A stretch of 64,000 nucleotides of DNA from an uncultured Oscillospiraceae bacterium (GTDB lineage: Bacteria; Bacillota; Clostridia; Oscillospirales; Oscillospiraceae): NCBI GenBank assembly GCA_934567355.1, contig CAKTJC010000001.1, positions 62,001 to 126,000 of the forward strand, in the 5' to 3' direction. A program made the position numbers and the translations under genes. The notes beneath the pieces are model-generated. The model had not been told where the DNA came from. It saw only the letters and a program-made list of their open reading frames with translations, and did not search any database. Positions 35,257 to 43,779 of this stretch are shown one piece after another (within the stretch, counting starts at the first letter, position 1; the number at the start of each line of letters is the position of its first letter).

Positions 35257-36018
35257 TTAAAAAAGCATCTCCATTGGGAGTCCAATGCGCTGCTCCGGCA
35301 GATTCTGCGCACGGGTAAGCCATTGCTTCACATCGGAAATCGCATGTGCGGCGCTGCTGCGTGCCGACATGCCGTTCAGGATGCCGCCGGTGAATGCGGC
35401 GGAAAAGGCATCGCCCGCACCGGAAAAGCTGCCGGGGACGGGGTCATAGGGGAGCGTATGCGTCCCTTCCCGGTCGGACAGCACCACCCAGTTTCCTCCG
35501 ACGCCGGTAATCAGCGCCGCCCCCGCGCCCATGCGGCGAAGGGCTTCTGCAGCAGCCGCCGGCTCCGAAAGTCCGGTGAGAAATTCCGCCTCGGTGGCGT
35601 TGGGGAGCACATAGTCCGCCTGGGGCAGCATCCCCCGCAGCAGCGCCAGGCGCTCCTGGCCGATGCCACGGTACAGCCTGCCGTTATCCGCGAACACCGG
35701 GTCAAGGAAGATTTTTGCACCGGCTTCCCGCCAGCGGGCACACTGCCCGGCAATGAATTCCGCCTGGGCTTCGCCTGCAAGATAGCCAATCAGCACGCCG
35801 TCTGCCCGGATGCCCAGACGCGCCCAGGAATCCAGCGCCGCGCGCAGATAATCGGTGGTGTCCAATTCCACAGGCGTTCCCTGGCTCCAAATGCCGGAGA
35901 TCAGCGCCGTGGGCAGGCACAGTGCCCGGTGCCCCATGCGGGTGAGCACGCCCCGGGAGACTGCCATGGCCACATCCGCGCTGCCCACGAAATCGCTGAG
36001 GATGATCACATTTCCCAT
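35257..36018 (-). CDS. Pyridoxal-kinase-like carbohydrate kinase (ribokinase superfamily)
   Basis: 253 residues. Ribokinase-fold kinase closest by motif to PdxK/PdxY: FLDPVFADNGRLY (compare DPVMGDNG), YVLPNATEAEFLTG and the catalytic anion-hole segment SFSGAGDAFSAA with Asp base near 217. Likely phosphorylates pyridoxal, pyridoxine or a related B6 vitamer; another alcohol substrate cannot be excluded. The ATG at 36018 lies 2 nt after the TetR stop, so the two form an operon, which is unusual for pdxK. Confidence 0.75.
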   Translation of the reverse strand: MGNVIILSDFVGSADVAMAVSRGVLTRMGHRALCLPTALISGIWSQGTPVELDTTDYLRAALDSWARLGIRADGVLIGYLAGEAQAEFIAGQCARWREAGAKIFLDPVFADNGRLYRGIGQERLALLRGMLPQADYVLPNATEAEFLTGLSEPAAAAEALRRMGAGAALITGVGGNWVVLSDREGTHTLPYDPVPGSFSGAGDAFSAAFTGGILNGMSARSSAAHAISDVKQWLTRAQNLPEQRIGLPMEMLF

Positions 36019-36020
36019 GC

Positions 36021-36593
36021 TCAGTCCTTCCCGCCGGACAGCAGCGGCTCGGTAACGATGCGGAAATAATTATCCAGCATCTGCGGCGTTTCCTTCCGCC
36101 CGCCTGCCAGCCACCACTGCACCATCTCCACGAAGCTGCCTGCAATGTGGTTGATCAGAAATTCCCGGGGCACATCGGCGCAGGCGGTGTCACCCAGCAG
36201 CTGGGAGCGCACCAGCTCCTCCATGCCGGATTTGAAATAGCTCATAAAAATGGGGCTGCTCTCGCAGGACAGCAGCGTGAGGATATTGTTGTCATTTTCC
36301 TGCAGGTGCTGCAAAATGTGGCAGATGACGGAGTGGGGCGCGTTGGTGCAGGCATACAGGCCGTGGGTATCCTGCTTGTCCATGGCGGTACCAATGATAT
36401 GGTCGAACAGCTCCCGACACAGGGACTTGACCAGCTCCTCCTTGGTCTCGAAATGGGCATAGAAGGTGCTGCGGCCGATGTTTGCCTCATCAATGATGTC
36501 CTGCACGGTGATGGAGTGAAAATTCTGCCGGTCAAGCAGGGTGGTAAAGGCGCGATAAATCGCGGTACGGGTCTTTTGCTGACGTCTGTCCAT
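36021..36593 (-). CDS. TetR-family transcriptional regulator
   Basis: 190 residues. N-terminal HTH (about 6-55): TVQDIIDEANIGRSTFYAHF followed by ETKEELV is classic TetR. The C-terminal ligand domain resembles TetR_C regulators with LLSCESSPIFMSYFKSGMEE. It is divergent from the ZntA-like ATPase. A perfect 18-bp palindrome lies immediately before its start, so autoregulation and control of the transporter are likely. Start 36593 has AGGAG upstream; the longer alternative (36638) begins inside the palindrome region. Confidence 0.9.
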   Translation of the reverse strand: MDRRQQKTRTAIYRAFTTLLDRQNFHSITVQDIIDEANIGRSTFYAHFETKEELVKSLCRELFDHIIGTAMDKQDTHGLYACTNAPHSVICHILQHLQENDNNILTLLSCESSPIFMSYFKSGMEELVRSQLLGDTACADVPREFLINHIAGSFVEMVQWWLAGGRKETPQMLDNYFRIVTEPLLSGGKD

Positions 36594-36606
36594 AAAAATC
36601 TCCTGT

Positions 36607-36624
36607 ACAAAATTCGAATTTTGT
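36607..36624. promoter_or_regulatory. Perfect 18-bp palindrome ACAAAATTCGAATTTTGT, TetR operator candidate
   Basis: Lies 14 bp upstream of the tetR start. A further outer TTGTAC/GTACAA pair extends to 36636. Spacing and symmetry are typical of TetR operators. Confidence 0.6.
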
Positions 36625-36655
36625 CCTGTATTGTACATCCAACAAAAAATGATTC

Positions 36656-36683
36656 TTGTTTTTCAGCGAATTCTTTCTATAAT
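36656..36683 (+). promoter_or_regulatory. Promoter of the ZntA-like ATPase
   Basis: -35 TTGTTT (36656-36661), 16-bp spacer, -10 TATAAT (36678-36683). GAACA-aag-TGTTC (36691-36703) directly downstream is a second small palindrome near the start site. Confidence 0.6.
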
Positions 36684-36779
36684 GGTTACAGAACAAAGTG
36701 TTCGGTAGCGGATATATTGTATGTTAAAAGACAGCCATTGTCAAACAGAATTTCCGCACCGATGAAAGGAAGGTTTCAT

Positions 36780-39449
36780 ATGTCCGACGAGAAGCACCTG
36801 CACGATCACGAGGACGAATGCTGCGAGCACGAGCATCACCATCACGAGGATGAAGATGCATGCGGCTGCGGCCATGGGCATCATCACCACCATCATAACG
36901 ATGAGGACGAGTGTGGCTGCGGCCACGAGCACCATCACCACCATCATGACGACGATGAGGACGAATGCGGCTGCGGTCATGAACATCATCACCATCACGA
37001 TGACGACGATGAGTGCGGCTGCGGCCATGACCATGCGCATGAACACCACCATCATGAGGTGAACGCTGATGCCGAGACCAGGGTGTACCTGATCGAAGGT
37101 CTGGACTGCGCCAACTGCGCTGCCAAGATCGTGCGCAAGCTCAATGAAATGCCCGAGGTGGAGGAGGCCACCATCACCTTCGCCTCCAAGCAGCTGCGGG
37201 TCAGCGCCAAGAGCCACCAGGGCCTGCTGGAAAAAATGCAGAAGACCGTGGACAGCGTGGAGGATGGCGTTACCCTGACGCCCCGTGCCAAAAAGGGCTC
37301 CACCACCAAAACCTATATTCTGGAGGGTCTGGACTGCGCCAACTGCGCCGCCAAGATTGAGAAGCGCCTGAGCACCCTGGAGGGGGTGGACGAATGCGTC
37401 ATTACCTTTGCCACCCGGCAGATGCGTCTGACCGCCAAGAACCCCGATGCCCTGATCCCCACCGTGAAGGAAACCATCGACGCCATGGAGGACGGCATCA
37501 CCATCATTGCGAAGGAAGAGCGCAAGAAGGATGAGGACGGCGAGGATTCCAAGAAGGATCTGATCAGCATCATTGTGGGTGCGGTGCTCTTCGTCATCGG
37601 CGAAGTGCTGCACCTGAAGGACGTGTCCCTGCCGGTGCAGCTGATCGCGCTGGTGCCCGCCTACCTGATTCTGGGTGGTGAGGTCGTCTGGAATGCTCTG
37701 AAGAATATCTGCAAGGGGCAGGTATTTGACGAAAACTTCCTGATGTCCATTGCCACGCTGGGTGCCTTTGCCATCGGCGACTGCCCCGAGGCCGTGGGCG
37801 TGATGCTCTTTTACCGCATCGGCGAATACTTTGAAGACCGCGCCGTTGCCCGGAGCCGCAGCCAGATCATGACCGCCGTCGACCTGCGGCCCGAAACCGT
37901 GAACCTGGTGGACGGCGATGACGTAAAGGTCATTCCCGCCGAGGATGCCCAGGTGGGCGACGTGCTGGTGGTTCGCCCCGGCGACCGGATCCCCCTGGAC
38001 GGCGTGATCCTTGAGGGCGAAAGCCGGATCGATACCTCCGCCGTCACCGGCGAACCTGTCCCCGTCAAGGTGGGCACCGGCAGCCAGGTGATCTCCGGCT
38101 GCGTCAATACCTCCGGCCAGCTGAAAATGCGGGTGGAGAAGCCGCTGGAAGAATCCATGGTCACCCGAATTCTGAATTCCGTGGAAAATGCGGCGGCAAG
38201 CAAGCCCGCCATCGACAAATTCATCACCCGCTTTGCAAGAGTATATACCCCCACCGTGGTCATTGCCGCGCTGGTGGTGGCTGTGGTGCTGCCCTTCATC
38301 ATCCCCGGCTGGCACTTCTTCGTGGATGCCGCCAAGTACGCCGGTATGGATTCCGTGCTGTACGGTGAGGCGGGCACCGCCTCGGTGTTCACCGCACTGA
38401 CCTTCCTGGTCATCTCCTGCCCCTGCGCGCTGGTGCTCAGTGTGCCCCTCGCCTTCTTCTCCGGCATCGGCGCTGCCTCCAAGAAGGGCATCCTCTTCAA
38501 GGGCGGCGTAGCCATCGAAGCCCTGGCGCAGGTCAAATCCGTGGTCATGGATAAGACCGGCACCATCACCAAGGGCAATTTCCAGGTGCAAAATGCCATT
38601 CCTGCCGACGCTGCCGCCACGGACAGCCTGCTGCTGACCCTGGCCGCCGGATGTGAACAATTCTCCACCCATCCCATTGCCGTGAGCATTGTCACCGCCG
38701 CCAAAGAGGCGGGGCTGGAAATCCCCAAGCCCACCCATCTGACGGAGCTGGCCGGCGAGGGCATCCAGGCGGAGCTGGACGGCCACCGGGTGCTCTGCGG
38801 CAACCAGAAGCTGATGGCAAGCAACGGCGTCAGCCTGGATAAGTTCCAAGGCGCTTCCTTCGGCACCCAGGTACTGCTGGCGCGGGACGGAAAGCTGCTG
38901 GGGCAGATCGTCATTGCCGATACGCTGAAGGGCGATGCCGTCACCGCGATCGGGCAGCTGAAAACCATGGGGCTGCACACCGTCATGCTCACCGGCGACG
39001 CGGAGGACAGCGCAAAGCACGTCGCCCAGGAGACAGGGATCGATGAGGTGCGCGCCCGTCTGCTGCCGGAAAACAAGCTCAGTGAGCTGGAAAAGGTTCG
39101 CGCCCAGCAGGGCAGCGTGATGTTCGTCGGCGACGGCATCAACGATGCACCCGTGCTGGCAGGCGCCGATGTGGGCGCTGCCATGGGCAGCGGCGCGGAT
39201 GCCGCCATTGAAGCGGCGGACGTGGTATTCATGAATTCCGACATGTCCGCCATTCCTCAGGCCATCCAGATCGCCCGCCGCACCCGCCGCATCAGCTGGC
39301 AGAATGTGTACTTTGCCCTGGCGGTCAAGATCGTCGTCATGGCGCTGGGTCTGCTGGGCTATGCCAACATGTGGATCGCCGTGTTTGCCGATACCGGCGT
39401 GTCCATGCTGTGCCTGCTCAACTCCATCCGGATCCTGTATCACAAATAA
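36780..39449 (+). CDS. Zinc/cadmium-type P1B ATPase with His-rich N-terminus
   Basis: 889 residues. It exports soft divalent metals (Zn, Cd, Pb, possibly Co). Residues about 3-95 are His/Asp/Glu-rich with four ECGCGH-H5-like repeats, a metal reservoir. Two HMA domains follow, each with GLDCANCAAKI (about 100 and 180). The core has TGEPVPVK (actuator), Cys547-Pro-Cys549 in ISCPCALV, phosphorylated Asp591 in DKTGT, STHPIAV and GDGINDAP, so it is intact. Start 36780 follows AAAGGAAGG. The divergent TetR regulator and the decayed ATPase at 20427 suggest this is the main working metal exporter in the window. Confidence 0.92.
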   Translation: MSDEKHLHDHEDECCEHEHHHHEDEDACGCGHGHHHHHHNDEDECGCGHEHHHHHHDDDEDECGCGHEHHHHHDDDDECGCGHDHAHEHHHHEVNADAETRVYLIEGLDCANCAAKIVRKLNEMPEVEEATITFASKQLRVSAKSHQGLLEKMQKTVDSVEDGVTLTPRAKKGSTTKTYILEGLDCANCAAKIEKRLSTLEGVDECVITFATRQMRLTAKNPDALIPTVKETIDAMEDGITIIAKEERKKDEDGEDSKKDLISIIVGAVLFVIGEVLHLKDVSLPVQLIALVPAYLILGGEVVWNALKNICKGQVFDENFLMSIATLGAFAIGDCPEAVGVMLFYRIGEYFEDRAVARSRSQIMTAVDLRPETVNLVDGDDVKVIPAEDAQVGDVLVVRPGDRIPLDGVILEGESRIDTSAVTGEPVPVKVGTGSQVISGCVNTSGQLKMRVEKPLEESMVTRILNSVENAAASKPAIDKFITRFARVYTPTVVIAALVVAVVLPFIIPGWHFFVDAAKYAGMDSVLYGEAGTASVFTALTFLVISCPCALVLSVPLAFFSGIGAASKKGILFKGGVAIEALAQVKSVVMDKTGTITKGNFQVQNAIPADAAATDSLLLTLAAGCEQFSTHPIAVSIVTAAKEAGLEIPKPTHLTELAGEGIQAELDGHRVLCGNQKLMASNGVSLDKFQGASFGTQVLLARDGKLLGQIVIADTLKGDAVTAIGQLKTMGLHTVMLTGDAEDSAKHVAQETGIDEVRARLLPENKLSELEKVRAQQGSVMFVGDGINDAPVLAGADVGAAMGSGADAAIEAADVVFMNSDMSAIPQAIQIARRTRRISWQNVYFALAVKIVVMALGLLGYANMWIAVFADTGVSMLCLLNSIRILYHK
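36795..37062 (+). repeat. Degenerate tandem repeat encoding the His-rich segment
   Basis: Four imperfect units of roughly 60 bp, each encoding DECGCGH followed by a run of four to six His. The low-complexity DNA makes this region prone to copy-number change. Confidence 0.7.
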
Positions 39450-39456
39450 ACATTTC

Positions 39457-39480
39457 GCCGGGCAGGAAAACCTGCCCGGC
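39457..39480 (+). terminator. Terminator of the ZntA-like gene
   Basis: GCCGGGCAGG / CCTGCCCGGC stem with AAAA loop; T tract weak (GGCTTTAT). Confidence 0.65.
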
Positions 39481-39491
39481 GGCTTTATGAA

Positions 39492-39520
39492 AAGGACGTG
39501 CCGATTTCCGGCACGTCCTT
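39492..39520 (-). terminator. Terminator of the DtxR / Cys-rich operon
   Basis: AAGGACGTGCCG stem with its 12-bp complement, loop of 5, followed by TT on the minus strand (TTTT in all at the stem end). Confidence 0.8.
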
Positions 39521-39525
39521 GCTCT

Positions 39526-39921
39526 TTATGGTTCCTGGCAGCCCTGAATCTCCAGCAGCTCCAGCACCTGCTGGCCGCGCCGGGTGAGGGCAATGCTGCC
39601 CCGGATGGGGTAGGCCCGATATTTTTCCATATCCGCGCCCTTCAGGGGGGCGGCATAGTCCAGGGAGATCAGCATTTTCTTTTCCAGGCATTGCAGCACC
39701 AGGCTGGTTTGTGCCTGCTCCGCGATGCCGTCCTCCAGGCAGACCGGCGTTTCATCCCCCAGCTTCCGCGCCACCGGAAGAAAGGCCACCTGCCCCAGCA
39801 GGCGCAGGAATTCGATCTCCGCTCCGGTCAGCTCCAGGCTGGAAGCACAGCCGCCGCATCCGGAACACCCCGCACAGCCGGACGCATTCCCGCAGCCGGA
39901 GCAATTGCCGCAGCCGCTCAC
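39526..39921 (-). CDS. Cys-rich protein coupled to a DtxR regulator
   Basis: 131 residues, not recognised. The first 26 residues hold CGNCSGCGN, CAGCSGCGGC: eight cysteines in C-x-x-C/C-x-C spacing, a likely metal or Fe-S binding tag. Residues about 30-131 look helical with a winged-helix-like end (IALTRRGQQVLELLE). ATG at 39921 overlaps the regulator stop by 4 nt. A co-sensor or metal-handling partner of the regulator is plausible; it is convergent with the ZntA-like gene. Function is open. Confidence 0.7.
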   Translation of the reverse strand: MSGCGNCSGCGNASGCAGCSGCGGCASSLELTGAEIEFLRLLGQVAFLPVARKLGDETPVCLEDGIAEQAQTSLVLQCLEKKMLISLDYAAPLKGADMEKYRAYPIRGSIALTRRGQQVLELLEIQGCQEP

Positions 39922-40298
39922 TTCCGGCTCTCCTCGTAGGCGGCGATGTGCTTTTTGATCAGCTGGAAGGTCTCGTCGCTGATGTCATGCTCGATCTTGC
40001 AGGCATCCTCCACCGCGATTTTTTCCGGCACGCCCAGCCCGATGAGCACCTTGGACAGAACGGTATGCCGCTCGTAAATTTTTTCTGCAATGGCGCGCCC
40101 GGCATCCGTCAGCAGCAGCGCGCCGTCCTTCTCCACGGTGATCAGCCCGCCCTTGCGCAGCAGCCCCATCGCCCGGGACACGCTGGGCTTGGAATAGCCC
40201 AGATACTCCCCCACATCGATCGAGCGGACATACCCGCTCTGACGGCTCAGCACCAGGATCGCTTCCAGGTACATTTCGCCGGATTCATGAACATTCAT
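39918..40298 (-). CDS. DtxR/MntR-family metal-dependent regulator
   Basis: 126 residues: winged HTH (VRSIDVGEYLGYSKPSVSRAMGLL) and a metal-binding/dimerisation helix region (ERHTVLSKVLIGLGV, EDACKIEHDIS with Glu/His/Asp ligands). It is a short MntR-type protein without an SH3 domain. It binds DNA when loaded with Mn(II) or Fe(II). Start at 40298 (MNVHESGEMYLEAIL) was chosen by family alignment; the ribosome site there is weak. An inverted repeat overlaps its -10, consistent with autoregulation. Confidence 0.9.
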   Translation of the reverse strand: MNVHESGEMYLEAILVLSRQSGYVRSIDVGEYLGYSKPSVSRAMGLLRKGGLITVEKDGALLLTDAGRAIAEKIYERHTVLSKVLIGLGVPEKIAVEDACKIEHDISDETFQLIKKHIAAYEESRK

Positions 40299-40376
40299 AC
40301 TTAAATTACACCGCTTTCCACGGCAGCCATCCCAGGCCGCCCACTCTTGCTTGGAAAAATTCCCCAAACATATAAT

Positions 40377-40410
40377 ACTATTTTATACCATAGTTTGGAT
40401 AAAAATGCAA
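40377..40410 (-). promoter_or_regulatory. Promoter of the DtxR operon with overlapping operator candidate
   Basis: Minus strand -35 TTGCAT (40405-40410), 17-bp spacer, -10 TATAAA (40382-40387). An inverted repeat ACTAT-n8-ATAGT (40377-40394) spans the -10. Confidence 0.65.
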
Positions 40411-40475
40411 GCGCGGAGGTTTAAGAAATGAAATTATTTACATAAAACGGTATTCCGGCAGCTGATCCCTAACCC

Positions 40476-41282
40476 TCATTTTTGCGCCCGTGCCATGGCG
40501 GGAATATCGCCCACGCCGTTCAGGACGACGCTGGGGCGGTAGGCGTAGGTTTTCAGGGTCTCGCGGGTGGAGACACCGGACAGTACCAGGACGGTGGACA
40601 TGCCGCTTTCCAGGCCGGAGATGATATCCGTATCCATGCGGTCGCCGACCATCACCGCTTCGGCGCTGTGGCAGTCCAGCAGGTTCAGGCCGGTGCGCAT
40701 CATCAGGGGGTTCGGCTTGCCGCAGAAATAGGCCTGGGTGCCCGTTGCCATCTCGATGGGGGCGATCAGGGCGCGGCAGGCGGGGGCAATGCCGTTTTCG
40801 ATATTGCCGCAGACATCGGAGTTCGCGCCAATGAGCTTCGCACCCTTCAGCACCAGGTTGGTCGCCTTGGTCAGGGTATCCAGGGAATAAGAGCGCCCCT
40901 CGCCCACCACCACATAGTCCGGGTTTACGTCATTCATGGTGATGCCCGCATCATACAGGGCATTGAGCAGCCCCGCCTCGCCGATGACGAACACAGAGCA
41001 GCCCGGCGCCTGCTCCTTCAGGAAGGCCGCCGTCGCCAGGGCGCTGGTATAAAAATGCTCCTCCGGCACGTCCAGCCCCATCCGTGCCAGCTTCTGGTTC
41101 AGCTCTCTGGGGGTGTAGCCGCTGTTATTGGTCAGGAAAAGGTATTCCTTCTTCTCCTCGTGCAGCCACTTGATAAACTCCGCAACGCCCGGCAGGATCC
41201 GATTGCCGTGATAGATCACGCCGTCCATATCGCAGATAAAACCCTTTTTCTCGTTAAAATCAATTGTGGAAATCACATCCAT
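40476..41282 (-). CDS. HAD-IIA family sugar/nucleotide phosphatase (NagD-like)
   Basis: 268 residues. HAD motif I DMDGVIYHG (Asp25/Asp27-type), motif II FLTNNSG, the class IIA cap domain (about 75-190), motif III Lys in CGKPNPLMM and motif IV VGDRMDTDI are all present. It hydrolyses small phosphorylated metabolites; specificity unknown. Start at 41282 has GGAG at 10 nt; the in-frame TTG at 41303 lies within that ribosome site. Monocistronic. Confidence 0.9.
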   Translation of the reverse strand: MDVISTIDFNEKKGFICDMDGVIYHGNRILPGVAEFIKWLHEEKKEYLFLTNNSGYTPRELNQKLARMGLDVPEEHFYTSALATAAFLKEQAPGCSVFVIGEAGLLNALYDAGITMNDVNPDYVVVGEGRSYSLDTLTKATNLVLKGAKLIGANSDVCGNIENGIAPACRALIAPIEMATGTQAYFCGKPNPLMMRTGLNLLDCHSAEAVMVGDRMDTDIISGLESGMSTVLVLSGVSTRETLKTYAYRPSVVLNGVGDIPAMARAQK

Positions 41283-41311
41283 CTTTCCCACGCTCCTTTT
41301 CAATTCATTTC

Positions 41312-41367
41312 TTTACAATTAACAGAATACCCATGAATTGTAAAATCAGAAAGCGGCGAATTGTAAA
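41312..41367. promoter_or_regulatory. Three AATTGTAAA elements, operator candidate
   Basis: TTTACAATT at 41312-41320 and AATTGTAAA at 41336-41344 and 41359-41367. The two direct copies start 23 bp apart, about two helix turns; the first is inverted. They lie upstream of the HAD gene start and of the structured RNA. Confidence 0.35.
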
Positions 41368-41446
41368 ATGTTTGTAAAACGCCTGTTTATGATTTATTTT
41401 CAATTTTGTGATGCACCGTTCAAATCCGTCCGGTACTTTATAGGCA

Positions 41447-41563
41447 GGAAGAGGCACGGAAGCCGTGATCTGTCCTCTTCCCCGCGAACTCCCTCTTTTC
41501 TACCTCTCTTCTTTCTACCCCCATTTGCACCGAACGCCCCGCTGCTTTTCCAGCGGGGCGTTC
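41447..41563 (+). ncRNA. Candidate structured RNA / attenuator ahead of trxB
   Basis: A two-part hairpin: GGAAGAGG with CCTCTTCC (41447-41454 / 41474-41481) enclosing CACGG/CCGTG (41455-41467), followed after about 50 nt by a perfect 13-bp intrinsic terminator (41532-41544 / 41551-41563) with AATTTTTTG. No protein frame of note uses this transcript. It is either an independent small RNA or a transcribed leader controlling trxB at 41651. No known family recognised. Confidence 0.45.
41532..41563 (+). terminator. Strong terminator 88 bp upstream of trxB
   Basis: GAACGCCCCGCTG / CAGCGGGGCGTTC with loop CTTTTC and trailing AATTTTTT. No plus-strand coding gene ends before it. Confidence 0.85.
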
Positions 41564-41650
41564 AATTTTTTGTATGGAGCGGATGCGGGAGGGAACGCTA
41601 AATGAAAAGTCTCTCTTCATCGAGGGATAACATTTCAAAGGAGCCATTTC

Positions 41651-42571
41651 ATGGGACACAGATATGATATTTTGATTCTGGGCGCGGGGTGCGCCGGGCT
41701 GACGGCAGGGCTGTATGCCGCGCGGGCGGGAAAACGGGTGGCGATATTGGAGCATGGCGTACCCGGCGGGCAGGCGGCGCTGCCGGGACGGATCGACAAC
41801 TATCCGGGGCTGCCCGGTATCGACGGGGCAAGCCTGATGGAGCGGATGAGGCAGCAGGTCTGCGACGCCGGGGCGGAGCTGATCTGCACGAACGTGCAGG
41901 CGGTCTTTCCGGCGGAAAAACGGGCGGAGACCGGGGCAGGCACCTTTGCTGCCAGAGCGATGATCATTGCAGCCGGGGCAGAGCCAAAGACGCTGGGCAT
42001 TCCGGGGGAGGCACGCTTTCGCGGAAACGGCGTCAGCTACTGCGGCACCTGCGACGGCTTCTTCTACCGGGGGCGGGAGGTTTATGTGGTCGGCGGCGGC
42101 AACAGCGCCGGTGAGGAGGCGCTGCACCTGGCGCAGCTGGCAAGCCGGGTGCATCTTCTGGTGCGCGGCGAGCGGCTGCGGTGCGACGACGCCACCCGCC
42201 GCCGTCTGGATGCGCAGGAGAATCTTCAAATAGAATTTCACCGTGCCCTGCGGGAGATCCGGGGAGATGCCGCAATCGAAGCGCTCCTGGTCGAGGACAC
42301 GCGCTCCGGCAGCGTTGCCTCCATCCCGGCAGAGGGCGCAGGCGTGTTCATCTTCATTGGCTATCGCCCCGCGTCCGCGCCCTTTGCAGGAATGCTGGAA
42401 ATGGATGAAAACGGCTGCCTGCTGACGGATGATACGCTGCAAACCAGCGCACCCGGGGTGTTTGCAGCGGGGGACATCCGAAAAAAGGCGCTGCGGCAGA
42501 TCATCACTGCCGCGGCGGATGGGGCGGAGGCGGCGTTTCATGCTTGTAAGTTTTTACAGGATATGGTATGA
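41651..42571 (+). CDS. trxB: Thioredoxin reductase-like flavoprotein
   Basis: 306 residues. FAD site GAGCAGLTAGLYAARAG near residues 11-27, NAD(P)H-site VVGGGNSAGEEALHLA (about 148-163), and active-site Cys131-Gly-Thr-Cys134-Asp (family usually CATCD). C-terminal TSAPGVFAAGDI is the second FAD contact. It transfers electrons from NAD(P)H or reduced ferredoxin to thioredoxin; the cofactor is not readable. AAAGGAG precedes ATG 41651. The MFS gene follows by 28 nt, possibly in the same transcript. Confidence 0.85.
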   Translation: MGHRYDILILGAGCAGLTAGLYAARAGKRVAILEHGVPGGQAALPGRIDNYPGLPGIDGASLMERMRQQVCDAGAELICTNVQAVFPAEKRAETGAGTFAARAMIIAAGAEPKTLGIPGEARFRGNGVSYCGTCDGFFYRGREVYVVGGGNSAGEEALHLAQLASRVHLLVRGERLRCDDATRRRLDAQENLQIEFHRALREIRGDAAIEALLVEDTRSGSVASIPAEGAGVFIFIGYRPASAPFAGMLEMDENGCLLTDDTLQTSAPGVFAAGDIRKKALRQIITAAADGAEAAFHACKFLQDMV

Positions 42572-42599
42572 TGACCTCAAATGACAGGGGGCGGACTTT

Positions 42600-43775
42600 G
42601 TGGTTATCAAGGACAGAACCGTAGGCTATTCCGCCGTCCAGGGCTTTTTCTGGACGGGCTATGCCGGGATCATGGGCTACACCAGCATGTACCTGCTGTA
42701 TGCGGGGTTCACCAACAGCCAGGTGGGACTGCTGATCGCGGCGGCAGGGCTGCTGTCCGCCCTGCTTCAGCCGGCAGTGGCCGCTTATGCGGATCGAGGG
42801 GGCAGAATTTCCCTGAAGTGGATCGTCTTCCTCACCAGCACTGTCAATCTGGTCTGCACCGCAGCAATGGGGCTTGCCGGACGGAACATGCCGGTGGCCG
42901 GAATATGCTACGGAATCTGCATGGTTCTGCTGCAAATGAGCACGCCCCTGGTCAATTCCATCGGCATTGCCACCATAAACGGCGGCGAAAAAATGAATTT
43001 CGGCATTGCCCGGGGCTTTGGCTCCCTGGGCTATGGCGTCTCTGCCTACCTCATCGGCGTCCTGACCCGGCGGTTCGGGGCACCGGCAGTGCCGGTGAGC
43101 ATTGGGGCGGGACTGGTGCTGGCGCTGCTGGTCATCGCGGACTATCCCAATCCCCGCCCGTCCCAGCGCACCCGGGAGGCATCCGCTGCACGCGGCGGCT
43201 TCCTGCGCCGGTATCCCCGGTTCTGCTGCGTGCTGGTGGGGCTGGTGCTGATCTTCATCAGTCATGCTGTGCTCAACAGCTTTACATACCAAATCGTGAA
43301 ATACAAGGGCGGCGACAGCCAGAATATGGGCACGGCTATGGCCTTTGCGTCGCTGATGGAGCTGCCGGTGATGTTCCTCTTCGGATGGATGCAGCGGAAG
43401 GTGCCCTGCCATGTCTGGTTCCGCATTTCCGGCATTTTCTTCCTGCTCAAGACGCTGGGCACCTGGCTGTGCAGGGGCATGGCCGGATTTTATGCCGTGC
43501 AGCTGCTCCAAATGGGCGGCTTTGCGCTGATGACGGTCAGCTCGGTGTTTTACGTCAACTCCATCATGGCGCCCGGCGACTCGGTAAAGGGACAGGCCTG
43601 CTACACCATGACCATGACCCTGGGCAACGTGCTGGGCGCCATCGCCGCCGGCCGCATTCTGGACAGCCTGGGTGTCCCCGCCATGCTCGCATGCGGCACC
43701 GCCTGCGCTCTTGTGGGAGCCGGAATCGTGCTTGTTTTCACCCAAAAAGCAGCTTCCCCCGAAGCCGCCGCATAA
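42600..43775 (+). CDS. MFS transporter (MFS_1-like)
   Basis: 391 residues, about 12 membrane helices. GTG start at 42600 with AGGGGG 9 nt upstream. The motif-A-like loop AAYADRGGRISLKWI lies between helices 2 and 3, and the first half resembles LacY/nucleoside-H+ type proteins (GYTSMYLLYAGFTNSQVGLL). Substrate unknown. No sugar-catabolic gene adjoins it. Confidence 0.85.
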   Translation: MVIKDRTVGYSAVQGFFWTGYAGIMGYTSMYLLYAGFTNSQVGLLIAAAGLLSALLQPAVAAYADRGGRISLKWIVFLTSTVNLVCTAAMGLAGRNMPVAGICYGICMVLLQMSTPLVNSIGIATINGGEKMNFGIARGFGSLGYGVSAYLIGVLTRRFGAPAVPVSIGAGLVLALLVIADYPNPRPSQRTREASAARGGFLRRYPRFCCVLVGLVLIFISHAVLNSFTYQIVKYKGGDSQNMGTAMAFASLMELPVMFLFGWMQRKVPCHVWFRISGIFFLLKTLGTWLCRGMAGFYAVQLLQMGGFALMTVSSVFYVNSIMAPGDSVKGQACYTMTMTLGNVLGAIAAGRILDSLGVPAMLACGTACALVGAGIVLVFTQKAASPEAAA

Positions 43776-43779
43776 ATAA

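Noticed and set aside
36795..37062. CRISPR-like repeats
   Set aside because: The periodicity is coding (His-rich protein repeat), with no spacers and no cas genes.
36741..39593. 950-codon frame antisense to the ZntA-like gene
   Set aside because: Composition (His/Gly/Ala/Asp) is the mirror of the coding strand; no start context.
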